Positions 16,153 to 25,043 are shown, numbered from the stretch's first letter. The stretch is 45,789 bases of DNA from Anaerolineae bacterium (GCA_025454525.1 JALOOG010000020.1:1-45789), one strand, 5' to 3'. Notes: a model not told the origin generated them from the letters alone. A program made the numbers and translations.

Positions 16153-17091
16153 ATGTCTTTTAAATTATTGACTTCAGCCCCTGCCAAGATCATCCTTTTT
16201 GGTGAACATGCCGTTGTTTATGGACAACCGGCCTTGGCCGTTCCCGTTTCACAATTACGCGCACAGGCCGAGATCATTCCTACCGGCCAACCGTTTCGAT
16301 TGGTCGCTTCTGATATTGATGAGACCTTACCGATCAATATTGACGATGAATTGGTAGACAATGCTTTAGCGCACATGGCCCGCCTGACTCTACAGACGTT
16401 GAAAGTTGCCCCCCCAAACGTATCGATCGTGGTGTCCTCACAAATTCCCTTGGCAAGTGGTTTAGGCAGTGGTGCGGCGGTTTCAGCAGCTTTAGGGCGT
16501 GCGATTGCCTTTGCTACCAATGGCACACTCTCCAATGAACAGCTCAACCGTTTAGTTTATGAAGTAGAGGGATTACATCACGGCACACCCAGCGGCGTTG
16601 ACAACACAGTGATCGTTTATGAGCGCCCGGTCTATTTCATCCGTGAACAAACCTTAGAGACCTTTTCCGTCGCTGAACCTGTGCATTTACTGATCGCTGA
16701 TACTGGCAAGGCCGCTTTAACCAAAGTTTCCGTAGGTGATGTTCGTCGGTTACATGAAACTGACCCGGCCTTCACCCAACCATTATTAGATGCGATCGGC
16801 CGCGTTGTTCAACAGGCCCGCACCGCCTTAGAATCGGGCGATCTTCCGCGTTTAGGTGCATTGGCCCTTGAAAACCATCATTTATTAGGGCAATTGACCG
16901 TTTCATCGCCGGAATTAGACACCTTTGTACAAACGGCCATAAATGCAGGCGCGTATGGTGCGAAATTATCCGGGGGAGGACGAGGTGGTAACATGATCGC
17001 CTTTGTCAATGAACAAACCGCCCCACAAGTAGAATCCGCACTTTATGCCGCGGGTGCGACCCGTATTATCCCGATCACGATTGAGCCTTAA
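16153..17091 (+). CDS. mvk: Mevalonate kinase
   Basis: Phosphorylates mevalonate to 5-phosphomevalonate with ATP. GHMP kinase with SAPAKIILFGEHAVVYG at the N-terminus (substrate Lys and the GEHAVVYG signature), the phosphate loop PLASGLGSGAAVS (about residue 97), HGTPSGVDNTV with the catalytic Asp (about residue 152), and KLSGGGRGGNMIAF near the C-terminus. The HGTPSG-D signature separates mevalonate kinase from galactokinase and phosphomevalonate kinase. 312 aa, normal length. It is placed 20 bases after ubiA and 14 before ipk, so it is operonic. Confidence 0.94.
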   Translation: MSFKLLTSAPAKIILFGEHAVVYGQPALAVPVSQLRAQAEIIPTGQPFRLVASDIDETLPINIDDELVDNALAHMARLTLQTLKVAPPNVSIVVSSQIPLASGLGSGAAVSAALGRAIAFATNGTLSNEQLNRLVYEVEGLHHGTPSGVDNTVIVYERPVYFIREQTLETFSVAEPVHLLIADTGKAALTKVSVGDVRRLHETDPAFTQPLLDAIGRVVQQARTALESGDLPRLGALALENHHLLGQLTVSSPELDTFVQTAINAGAYGAKLSGGGRGGNMIAFVNEQTAPQVESALYAAGATRIIPITIEP

Positions 17092-17105
17092 GAGGTATTT
17101 TCCCT

Positions 17106-17927
17106 GTGACTCTCACATTGATTAAATTAGGTGGTTCTTTAATCACCGATAAACGCACCGAAAAAAGTTTTCGTGCCGATCAGTCCCGTCAAATCGCTAC
17201 TGAGATCGCTGCCGCCTTAAGCGCCGATCCCACCCTACCGTTGATCATTGGACACGGTAGTGGATCATTCGGTCATGTCACCGCCCAAAAGTATGGTACG
17301 TTAAACGGTGTTCATACTCGTGAGCAATGGCGCGGTTTTGCCGAAGTGGCCACGGTGGCCGCCGAACTTAACTATCTAATGGCCGAAACGCTACAAGCGG
17401 CGGGTATCCCGATTTTGCGTGTTCAACCGTCCGCATCAGCTCAAAGTTACAACGGCGTGATTCAACGCATGGAGCTTTCGCCCATTCACGCCGCACTTGC
17501 GAATGGACTTGTCCCCTTAGTCTATGGGGATGTCTCTTTAGATGATGTGCGCGGTGGTACGATCATTTCAACAGAGGCTGTTTTTACCTACCTTGTCCAT
17601 CAATTACCCGTGAAACGGGTGTTATTACTAGGTGAAGTAGCAGGGGTTTATGATCAACAAGGTCAAGTGATCCCAGAGATTACCTTGAACAATGCCGAGC
17701 AATACCGGGCCTCGTTAGGCGGTTCAGAAGGTACTGATGTCACCGGAGGCATGTTGACCAAAGTCACTGATATGTTGGCCTTGGTAGAAAGATTCCCAGA
17801 GCTACAAGTTTATATCATTGACGGCACACGTCCCGAACCTTTACGCGCTTTGTTACAAGGGGGTGACTCAATTGGGACATTGATTCAAGCGGGCAATCAA
17901 ATCATCAACCGTGAGGATCTTACCTAA
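17106..17927 (+). CDS. ipk: Isopentenyl phosphate kinase
   Basis: Phosphorylates isopentenyl phosphate to IPP, the last step of the alternative mevalonate route. Amino-acid-kinase fold with LIKLGGSLITDK (N-terminal Lys and glycine loop), IIGHGSGSFGH with the substrate-recognising His57, VYGDVSLD and GTDVTGGML. The GSFGH histidine distinguishes IPK from fosfomycin kinase, uridylate kinase and acetylglutamate kinase. It starts with GTG after AAGAGG. It is encoded directly after mevalonate kinase; no phosphomevalonate kinase is in the window, which fits decarboxylation before the second phosphorylation. The stop lies 5 bases from that of the convergent ABC permease. Confidence 0.93.
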   Translation: MTLTLIKLGGSLITDKRTEKSFRADQSRQIATEIAAALSADPTLPLIIGHGSGSFGHVTAQKYGTLNGVHTREQWRGFAEVATVAAELNYLMAETLQAAGIPILRVQPSASAQSYNGVIQRMELSPIHAALANGLVPLVYGDVSLDDVRGGTIISTEAVFTYLVHQLPVKRVLLLGEVAGVYDQQGQVIPEITLNNAEQYRASLGGSEGTDVTGGMLTKVTDMLALVERFPELQVYIIDGTRPEPLRALLQGGDSIGTLIQAGNQIINREDLT

Positions 17928-17932
17928 ACGCA

Positions 17933-18655
17933 TCATCTTTCTTTCGGATACACCAACCACAACAACACGGTAATCGCGATCCCTGGTGCGAGGCTAACCC
18001 AAATGGCCTCGCGCAAGATCAAATTCCCTTCGGCCATCATCACCCCCCAATCAGGAAGCCCCGGTTGACCTGTAAACCCTAAAAATGCCAACGCCGCGCT
18101 ATTGAGCAGACAATAGCCAAACGTATTCACAGCATATACCCTTAAACTTGGCCACGCATTCGGCAAGATCGTGCGTGTCATCACCCACCACTCCGACGCA
18201 CCTATCGCGATTGTGCCTTCAACAAATGCCATGATTTTGATTTGTTTGATGATATTTCGGGTATAGATCGCGGTGGGTGCAATTTGTGCGATCCCCACTG
18301 CGATCGCGATCGTCAAGCTACTTGCACCTAGTAGGGTAAGCAGCACCAACGAGAGTAACAACCCCGGCAATGCCATCAACCCTTCCCATAATGCCGCGAA
18401 TGCCTCATATCGGGTGACTAATCCCCCCAATGTGCCGAATCCAACACCGATCAGCGTTGCCAATGCTGTCATAATCAGCGTATGTTGACCACCGTATAAC
18501 CATCGACTCCACACATCGCGCCCTAGATGATCGGTTCCCATCGGATGCGCCACACTCGGCGGTTTGACGATCTCACTCAAATGGGTTGTCATCGGATCAT
18601 ACGGGGCAAATATCGGTGCGATCAGGATCAACACTAGCAGCAACCATTTCATCAA
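17933..18655 (-). CDS. Peptide-type ABC permease (DppC/OppC family)
   Basis: Inner-membrane subunit of an oligopeptide/nickel-type importer. It opens with a membrane helix ending in APYDPM, then has HPMGTDHLGRDVWSR, the usual DppC signature, and an EAA-like loop (AIGASEWWVMTRTILPNAW) that would contact the ATPase. LGFTGQPGLPDWGVMM is the family's final loop. With 240 aa it is shorter than the usual 270-300: the cytoplasmic N-terminus is minimal, and it stops right after the last helix (WLVYPKER), where relatives continue with LGD-LRD-DPR. This could be a genuine short form or a truncation; the stop sits 5 bases from ipk. It directly follows the DppB-like gene. Confidence 0.82.
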   Translation of the reverse strand: MMKWLLLVLILIAPIFAPYDPMTTHLSEIVKPPSVAHPMGTDHLGRDVWSRWLYGGQHTLIMTALATLIGVGFGTLGGLVTRYEAFAALWEGLMALPGLLLSLVLLTLLGASSLTIAIAVGIAQIAPTAIYTRNIIKQIKIMAFVEGTIAIGASEWWVMTRTILPNAWPSLRVYAVNTFGYCLLNSAALAFLGFTGQPGLPDWGVMMAEGNLILREAIWVSLAPGIAITVLLWLVYPKER

Positions 18656-19516
18656 TTACACATCAGCCCGTAAACGCGGATCGACCCATCCGATCAACAG
18701 ATCGACAAGGATATTGATCATCACATAGATCACTGTGATCACCATCACCGCCCCTTGCACTACCGGATAATCACGCCGTAAAACCCCGTTGACCAATACC
18801 TGACCGATCCCCGGTCGCAAGAACAACATTTCCACCAAGATCGTACCAGACAGCAAAAATCCGGCTTGTAATCCGATCACGGTGATCACCGGAATCAGGC
18901 TCATCGGTAACACATGTCGCCCTAGGATCGTTCTTTCCCGCAGCCCCTTAGCGCGTGCCGTTTGCACAAAGGTTGTGTTAAAGGTTTGACGCAAGCTACT
19001 TTCAGTAACTCGCGCAACCGCCCCACTAGTATGAAATGCCAATAACAGCGCCGGAATCCAGATCTCGCTAGTATTTCGTAAGGCGAAGATCACGAGTGTA
19101 CCCGTCCAATAGATCGGGGCAGCATTCGCAAATGGGATGATCAACCGTGCCAACAGATGATCCCGTGCAGCTATCACCCCTAAGGTAATCCCCATTGGGA
19201 TCATCACGATTAACGCACTAAACGCTAAACTCACCGTGGATCCGAATGCTGGACGTAATATCTCGCTCACCGGCAATCCCCGCACGATCGACTCCCCCAG
19301 ATCGCCGCGGATCAGATCCGATAAATATGCGCCATATTGCGTCCAAATCGGTTGATCCAGTCCTAACAGGATCTGCTGTTCTTGAATCGTCTGTTGATCC
19401 GCGCCAGCTTCGATCAGTGGCCCGATGATCGCATCCCCCGGCAAGACTCGCAACATCACAAACGTAAGTGTGATCGCAAACCAAATGGCCCCTAATCGAA
19501 ATAGGATTCGTTTCAT
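18656..19516 (-). CDS. Peptide-type ABC permease (DppB/OppB family)
   Basis: Partner permease of the importer. Typical DppB layout: first helix with FVMLRVLPGD, the periplasmic loop LGLDQPIWTQYGAYLSDLIRGDLGES, EAA loop TARAKGLRERTILGRHVLPM, and the end VDLLIGWVDPRLRADV. 286 aa from ATG 19516, whose codon overlaps the stop of the substrate-binding protein (ATGA); an alternative start at 19552 lies further inside that gene. About six membrane helices. It lies between the binding protein and the DppC-like gene in one operon that carries no ATP-binding subunit. Confidence 0.87.
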   Translation of the reverse strand: MKRILFRLGAIWFAITLTFVMLRVLPGDAIIGPLIEAGADQQTIQEQQILLGLDQPIWTQYGAYLSDLIRGDLGESIVRGLPVSEILRPAFGSTVSLAFSALIVMIPMGITLGVIAARDHLLARLIIPFANAAPIYWTGTLVIFALRNTSEIWIPALLLAFHTSGAVARVTESSLRQTFNTTFVQTARAKGLRERTILGRHVLPMSLIPVITVIGLQAGFLLSGTILVEMLFLRPGIGQVLVNGVLRRDYPVVQGAVMVITVIYVMINILVDLLIGWVDPRLRADV

Positions 19517-21120
19517 GACCTCAAACGAACGTTTGTCATCAACGGAAACCACCCATACGGGTCAAATTGTAATCCCTCAATTTGAATTGACGTGGTATTG
19601 AGGTTGACATATTCTCGAATCGGTACGATCAGTGCATTATCCATAATGATCTGTTGTGCTTGGGCATAGAGGTTATTTCGTGTTCCAGGTTCTAATTGTC
19701 GTATTGCGTCTCTTAACACTTGGTCCAGCGTCGGATCGCTAAACCGCGACCAATTCCGGCTGCCATTGGTGACAAAGTACGAATTTAAAAATGCTGGATC
19801 GAGTCCAAATGTGTAAAATGCCACGAGGTTGTAATTGCCTTCTTGCACTTGTGAAAATAAGGTGGGTGCATCCGGTACGGTTTCGATCACCACTTGAATC
19901 CCTAGATCACCCCATTGTTCTTGAAGCAATTGAGTCACCTCTGGGATCGATCCCCAAGTGGGCATGATCACCCGCAATTCGAGATCACCCCCTTCATGAT
20001 CCAAAAACCCATTGTCATCCGCGTCTACATACCCGATCGACGCAAGTAACGCCCGTGCTTGTGTCGAGTCATAAGCGTAGCGTTCTTCCACCGCCCGATT
20101 GTAGTAAAGGGTATTTGAGGTCATCGGCCCCCAAGCCACGGGTGAAAAACCCTGAAAGATCGCATCCACAATCCCACGTCGATTCGTCCCGAATAACAAG
20201 GCTTGTCGAAACGTCAGATTATCTGTCGGAAATTGTTGTGTATTGATCAAATATTGCAGTGGCTGACCCGGAATCGCAGTCGGCATAATCTGAATCTGAC
20301 TATTTCCGGTTTCGGTTCTAGCGGTCAGCGGCGGGATTTCACCAATAATTTCAACCTCACCGCTTTCAAGTGCTGTAAATCGGGTTGCCGGAGTCGTATA
20401 AAACCGATATTCGATCACATCGATCGCCGCAGGTTGATAAAACGCCGGACCCCAATTGTAATCCGGATTCCGCTCTAAAATCAGGTGATCATCCGGCACA
20501 TAGCTCACCAATTTATAGGGACCCGTCCCAGATTGATAATACTGGTAACGTTCCACCGAGTAGCGCGCCAATTGAGTTGGACTTGCGATCCCCAAGTACA
20601 CTTGACTTAACGAGTCCAACAACGGGCTAAACGGCTCACTCAAATTGATTGCGATTGTAAACCGATCGATGATCTCATAACCGTTATACGTCCCTAAGAG
20701 GGTCAAGGCCCGACTAGAGCGGGTATCTGGGTTGGTGATTCGATCAAGCGTGGCCCCCACTGCGATCGCATCAAAATCGCTGCCGTCATGAAATTTCACC
20801 CCTTGCCGCAATTTGAACGTGTACGTGAGTCGATCATCCGAGATTGCCCATTCACTTGCCAATCCTGCGACGAAATTACCGTTAGTGGGATCGCGATAAA
20901 CCAACGTATCATATACTTGCCGCATCACGATCCCAAGTTCCGCCGACTCGTTGCGATGCGGATCAAACCCGCTAGGTGACAACGTTAACCCGTAGACGAT
21001 ACGTGACGGTTGTTCAGTAGGATTCACATTATCAGTGGATGCCGCGCCACAACCCACAAGCATTAAACATAAAAAGGCAAAAAGATAAATCATCTTGAGT
21101 TTGACCTTCCCTAGTTTCAA
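19513..21120 (-). CDS. Peptide-type ABC transporter substrate-binding lipoprotein (SBP_bac_5)
   Basis: Extracytoplasmic binding protein for peptides or similar ligands. Lipobox LVGC (C24) after a hydrophobic stretch; family hallmarks are GLTLSPSGFDPHRNES, YDTLVYRDP, WAISDDRLTYTFKLRQGVKFHDGS (the SBP_bac_5 signature) and FGTNRRGIVDAIFQG. 535 aa. The start is open: TTG 21120 gives a Lys-rich n-region that suits the signal peptide, while ATG 21093 has GGGAAGG at a long distance of 11 bases. It is the first gene of a three-gene operon with the two permeases. The ligand cannot be read from the sequence. Confidence 0.88.
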   Translation of the reverse strand: MKLGKVKLKMIYLFAFLCLMLVGCGAASTDNVNPTEQPSRIVYGLTLSPSGFDPHRNESAELGIVMRQVYDTLVYRDPTNGNFVAGLASEWAISDDRLTYTFKLRQGVKFHDGSDFDAIAVGATLDRITNPDTRSSRALTLLGTYNGYEIIDRFTIAINLSEPFSPLLDSLSQVYLGIASPTQLARYSVERYQYYQSGTGPYKLVSYVPDDHLILERNPDYNWGPAFYQPAAIDVIEYRFYTTPATRFTALESGEVEIIGEIPPLTARTETGNSQIQIMPTAIPGQPLQYLINTQQFPTDNLTFRQALLFGTNRRGIVDAIFQGFSPVAWGPMTSNTLYYNRAVEERYAYDSTQARALLASIGYVDADDNGFLDHEGGDLELRVIMPTWGSIPEVTQLLQEQWGDLGIQVVIETVPDAPTLFSQVQEGNYNLVAFYTFGLDPAFLNSYFVTNGSRNWSRFSDPTLDQVLRDAIRQLEPGTRNNLYAQAQQIIMDNALIVPIREYVNLNTTSIQIEGLQFDPYGWFPLMTNVRLRS

Positions 21121-21186
21121 GGGATCAGTTACGATCAGAGATTAGGCGGTTACAGAGTGTACCACATTTAACGATAGTGATGTAGG

Positions 21187-21240
21187 ATGACCATTTACTC
21201 AACTTGTCCCACACCACCGAATCTAGCGACAGCGATCTAA
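21187..21240 (+). CDS. 17-codon upstream ORF copying the start of the next gene
   Basis: MTIYSTCPTPPNLATAI, stop TAA, one base before the ATG of the PrsW-like gene. The DNA around it (TAGGATGACCATTT, then AACTTG and CACCACCGA) repeats the first ~40 bases of that gene (TAAGATGACCATTT, AACTTG, CGCCACCGA). It may be a leader peptide or the relic of a small tandem duplication. No ribosome site is clear beyond the AGG just before the ATG. Confidence 0.3.
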   Translation: MTIYSTCPTPPNLATAI

Positions 21241-21241
21241 G

Positions 21242-22147
21242 ATGACCATTTCTAACCCAACTTGGCTCACGCCACCGACTGAAGAAGAAGATCGCCCTAT
21301 TTACCGGCCCGTTTGGCGTAGCATCATCCTTCAATACGGGATTTTGTTAGGTTTCACCGCCGTCTTATTTGTTTTAGCCAACTACCTACGCCTTCGCTTA
21401 CCTCCATCTCCCCTGATCAATCTCGGTATAGTCTTTCTTCCGTTAGGCTTGTGGATTTGGTTCTCGTTTCGTGTGGAACAGCTTTATCTTTATCCACGCC
21501 GTCAACTTTTTTCGATTGTGATCATCTCTGCTTTAGTGGCCCAAGCGGTGGGTGTTCCCTTAGTTGAAGATTTTCTACAAGTCGAAAATTGGTTATCACT
21601 TGCCCCCGCTATTGATCGGATTGTGGGTTATACCTTCACCGTTGGTATTGTGCAGGAATTTTTGAAGTATTTGATTGTTCGTTTCATGACTTGGCAAGAT
21701 CATTTGCGTGAGCGCGCCGATTGTATTGCTTATGCGGAAGCCGCTGCTTTAGGATATGCACTTGTGGTCAGCTTGCGTTTTGCACTCACTGGGACACCTA
21801 CGCCGGATGTTGTGGCCGCGCATGTTTTTGCGACTGTAGTTGTTCATCTGGTTGCAGGCATTGTGGTAAGTTATGGACTTTCGGAGTCCAAATTTGCCGA
21901 AAGTATTTTTCTCTTACCCGCGTCTTTGGCTTTAGCGGCCTTGGTGACAGGTATTGCGATCCCGATTCGTGCTGGGCTAGTGAATGCGAGTCTTTCGCCA
22001 GCGGCTTTAGAATTTGCCTTACCGCGTCCTCTGTTTGGGATCGGATTTTCCGCCACGTTATTATTTGCGGGTTTATGGGGGATTTCTTTTCTCTATCGCG
22101 TAGCACAACGCCGCGATCGTGAAAGTCGTGCCGCTCAAGAGGTTTAA
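21242..22147 (+). CDS. PrsW-like integral membrane protein
   Basis: Protein of 301 aa with about seven or eight membrane helices that resembles the PrsW family of putative intramembrane proteases. PrsW has E-E-x2-K, then D-G-x2-Y-G-x4-G-F-x3-E-N, and later His residues. Here the matching parts are QEFLKYLIV, DCIAYAEAAALGYALVVSLRF and AHVFATVVVHLVAGIVV. So the first Glu of the EExxK motif is Gln and the Glu of the EN pair is Ser, which makes peptidase activity doubtful. The next two genes (an anchored protein and a secreted serine protease) follow at 4-base and 1-base gaps, so they form one operon. Function unknown; CPBP-type proteases are an alternative relation. Confidence 0.55.
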   Translation: MTISNPTWLTPPTEEEDRPIYRPVWRSIILQYGILLGFTAVLFVLANYLRLRLPPSPLINLGIVFLPLGLWIWFSFRVEQLYLYPRRQLFSIVIISALVAQAVGVPLVEDFLQVENWLSLAPAIDRIVGYTFTVGIVQEFLKYLIVRFMTWQDHLRERADCIAYAEAAALGYALVVSLRFALTGTPTPDVVAAHVFATVVVHLVAGIVVSYGLSESKFAESIFLLPASLALAALVTGIAIPIRAGLVNASLSPAALEFALPRPLFGIGFSATLLFAGLWGISFLYRVAQRRDRESRAAQEV

Positions 22148-22151
22148 CGCT

Positions 22152-22754
22152 ATGCGTTTTTTCGATCTTTTAGGACAAGAGTCCGATTTATCACGTAATC
22201 AACGTTGGGGCCATTATCTAACGGTGTTTTTTGGGCTTTTTTGTTTTGTAATTGCCATCAACTTACGCGATAATATCCTTTATGCCACTGTGGAGTACGT
22301 CAATGTCGAGGCCGGTATCCGGGTCAATTATCCCGTTGGTTGGTTGATCGATATTAACGGTCAGGGTTATATTTTTCGCGCCCGTGACGTGAGCCGGATC
22401 GGTTACAAGACTACTTTACAAATCAGCACGATCCCTTTAGCAGTGGGTATTGAAGCTCGTAATATCTTAGATGATCTCTCGTTATTTCGATCATTGCGCC
22501 TTTCTAATTATAAGATTTTATCGATTCAGCCTTATACCCTACCGGATGGTGAATCAGCGACATTAATGGAGTATGTATTTGTTTCTGATGATCCAAATCC
22601 CTTTCTAGAAGCCGTGCCGATCGTCGTGACTGGTCGTGATATATTGACTATACGACGCGGACAAGCGATCCTAATCACCTTTCTTGCCGACTCACAGACT
22701 TACGATGCCGATCTCACCATTTTCAATCGCTTTTTGAGTTCCTCGGATTTTTAA
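22152..22754 (+). CDS. Membrane-anchored protein of unknown function
   Basis: Not recognised. 200 aa with one N-terminal membrane helix (YLTVFFGLFCFVIAINL, about residues 23-39) and an extracytoplasmic part of about 155 residues that looks like a mixed alpha/beta domain: GIRVNYPVGWLIDI near its start resembles the 'YP-x-W' opening of PsbP/DUF1795-like lipoproteins. I start at ATG 22152 with AAGAGG nine bases upstream; a GTG at 22119 lies inside the PrsW-like gene. It ends one base before the serine protease gene and probably works with it at the cell surface. Confidence 0.65.
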   Translation: MRFFDLLGQESDLSRNQRWGHYLTVFFGLFCFVIAINLRDNILYATVEYVNVEAGIRVNYPVGWLIDINGQGYIFRARDVSRIGYKTTLQISTIPLAVGIEARNILDDLSLFRSLRLSNYKILSIQPYTLPDGESATLMEYVFVSDDPNPFLEAVPIVVTGRDILTIRRGQAILITFLADSQTYDADLTIFNRFLSSSDF

Positions 22755-22755
22755 C

Positions 22756-25029
22756 ATGCTAAAGCGTGTCGCTATACTTGGCTTTTTACCGTGGTTACTA
22801 TTGGTGTTGATCTGGATCAACGCCCAAGACTCCGATCCATCCGCGCCTCCTTTCGATTTAGAGCGTATTCAGCGTGCGACAGTGTTTATCATGCAAGCGC
22901 GCACCACCCTTGATAAACCCTTAATCACCTGTGTAAGTTCCGGCACTTTAGTCAGCCGTGACGGGTTGATCCTCACTAATGCCCATGCCACCGTCACCAA
23001 TCCCGATTGCCCCGGCGATCGTTTGATCATCGCGCTCACCGTTCGCCCCGGTGAACCCCCAGTTCCTACCTATCAGGCCGAAGTCATTCAGGCCAACGAG
23101 GGCCTTGATATTGCCCTGTTACGTATCAATCGCGAATTTGATGGCCGTCTACTCAACGTTGATGAGCTTGCATTGCCCTTTGTGGAGTTAGCCAATTCCG
23201 ATCAAGTCCAATTAGATGAGACCGTCTGGGTATTAGGCTACCCCGGTATCGGTGATGATCCGGTTTTGATCGCCCGTTCCGTGATATTAGGTTTCACTGC
23301 TGAACCCAGTGGTGGGGCGAAATCTTGGTTTAAGATCAACGTAGATGAAGCGAGTGATATTTCAGTCATCTCCGGCACCATGAGCGGTGGCGGGGCTTAC
23401 GATCGTTCTGGGCGTTTGATTGGCATTCCCACCACTGCACCGATCACCCGTCAAGTTGCGGTGTCAGTCTGTCAACCTTTACAAGACACCAACGGCGACA
23501 GCCTTGTCAATCAGAATGATGTGTGTATTCCCTTGGGTGGTTCAATCAATGTTTTGCGTCCTTCCAATTTTGCCCGCCCCTTGATTCGCAGCGCCTCGCT
23601 TGGTTTAAATATTGAAACTATCTCATTAGATGCGCGCCCATCCACGCCATTTGTATCCATCACCCCACGCATTAGCAATTTGTTTTTCGCCCCTTCTGTG
23701 ATCAACAATGCGCCTTCTACGGTGATCAACAGCTTACCTACCGGAAACAGTGAGCTATATTTGTTCTTTGACTACGAAAATATGACCTCCAATACCATTT
23801 ACGAGTTATTGGTCACATATCAAGGTGTCCCTAGCCCGATCTTTAGCCTTTCACCGGTTCGTTGGAGCGGTGGTCAAAGTGGCTTGTGGTATATAGGTAC
23901 TAACGGCCAACCCCTACCGAATGGTGATTACGAATTTACCTTATTTGTAGACGGCATCGCGGCCGCCTCTCCTAAACTTTTGCGTGTAGGTGGCCCTCCT
24001 ACCAATGATCCCAGCTTTAGCAGCCTTGCTTTTGCGCTCATTGAAGGGAATCAGGCGTTCGGTGACGGTTACGTGATCGCCACCGGCACAACGGCAACCG
24101 CCCGTTTCATCTACAACAACCTTGAAAACGGCACGCCTTGGACGGCGATCTGGTATTATAACGGTGTAGAGTTATCACCACGCGGCGGTGGTGAATGGTT
24201 TGAATCCAACCTTAGCGGATCCCAAACGGTTTCGATCTTTTCGCAAAACGGTTTACCCCCCGGACGTTACCGACTCGCCCTTTATATCGCGGATCGCCTT
24301 GCCGCTTTATCCGATTTTACCATTGCCGGCACTCGCCGTGATGCTTATCCGTTGATCTTTAGTAATACGGGTTTCGCCATTGCCGATAGCGACACCGAAG
24401 CGTTAACCGCTAACCGTATCGACAATTACAGCAATCCCGCCGATGCGCTTTATTTCCTTTTTGATTGGAGTCGCCTTGCACAAGGGACTCGTTGGCGTGT
24501 TCGTTGGTTGGTAGACGGCACAGTTTTTTACGATCAAGAGATCGCATGGAATGGCACAGAGGACGGCCAAAACTTTTTGATGCGCTTAACGGCCCCAGAG
24601 CGCGTCCCTGATGGCACTTATCAGGTTGAATTGTTGATCGACAATGTGTTATTACAGAGTGAACTTTTTGAAATGGGCATCGGCCAGCTTCCGATTGATC
24701 CATTTGCCCGTGCCGAAGGTATCCAGTTACGCGGCCAAATCTTAGACTCCGCCACTGGAATCGGGATTCCCAACGTCACCTTTATGTTGATCAGCGAAGA
24801 TTATTCGGTAGGCGATTTTGAGGCCCGCCAAGATCAGCTTTATGCCATTGCCACCACTGATCGTAATGGCCGTTTTCAGATCGAACGTCCACTACAATTG
24901 AATGCACCTTATAGCGTTTTGATCGCAGTAGACGGTTATCTCCCTTTACCAGCCGACGGAGTTGAGGTAGACGAGAACACCCCCAACCCCTTAGAAATGA
25001 CCCTTTACCTAACCCGTGACGGGTCATAA
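22756..25029 (+). CDS. Secreted trypsin-like serine protease with beta-domain tail
   Basis: Extracytoplasmic protease of 757 aa. It has a signal sequence or anchor (FLPWLLLVLIWINAQD), then a chymotrypsin-like domain at about 35-285 with the triad H77 (LTNAHATV), D118 (EGLDIALLR) and S210 (GTMSGGGAYD). A calcium-loop-like insert DTNGDSLVNQND (245-256), flanked by C240 and C258, stands just after the active Ser. Residues 335-655 hold three copies of a beta-sandwich unit (each with a motif like PDGTYQVELLIDN near its end), and the C-terminus (about 657-750) is a carboxypeptidase-regulatory-like domain. No PDZ domain, so it is not a classic HtrA. It would act on surface or secreted proteins; it is the last gene of the PrsW-like operon, with tlyA following. 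Confidence 0.82.
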   Translation: MLKRVAILGFLPWLLLVLIWINAQDSDPSAPPFDLERIQRATVFIMQARTTLDKPLITCVSSGTLVSRDGLILTNAHATVTNPDCPGDRLIIALTVRPGEPPVPTYQAEVIQANEGLDIALLRINREFDGRLLNVDELALPFVELANSDQVQLDETVWVLGYPGIGDDPVLIARSVILGFTAEPSGGAKSWFKINVDEASDISVISGTMSGGGAYDRSGRLIGIPTTAPITRQVAVSVCQPLQDTNGDSLVNQNDVCIPLGGSINVLRPSNFARPLIRSASLGLNIETISLDARPSTPFVSITPRISNLFFAPSVINNAPSTVINSLPTGNSELYLFFDYENMTSNTIYELLVTYQGVPSPIFSLSPVRWSGGQSGLWYIGTNGQPLPNGDYEFTLFVDGIAAASPKLLRVGGPPTNDPSFSSLAFALIEGNQAFGDGYVIATGTTATARFIYNNLENGTPWTAIWYYNGVELSPRGGGEWFESNLSGSQTVSIFSQNGLPPGRYRLALYIADRLAALSDFTIAGTRRDAYPLIFSNTGFAIADSDTEALTANRIDNYSNPADALYFLFDWSRLAQGTRWRVRWLVDGTVFYDQEIAWNGTEDGQNFLMRLTAPERVPDGTYQVELLIDNVLLQSELFEMGIGQLPIDPFARAEGIQLRGQILDSATGIGIPNVTFMLISEDYSVGDFEARQDQLYAIATTDRNGRFQIERPLQLNAPYSVLIAVDGYLPLPADGVEVDENTPNPLEMTLYLTRDGS

Positions 25030-25043
25030 ATAAGGAGATCTGC

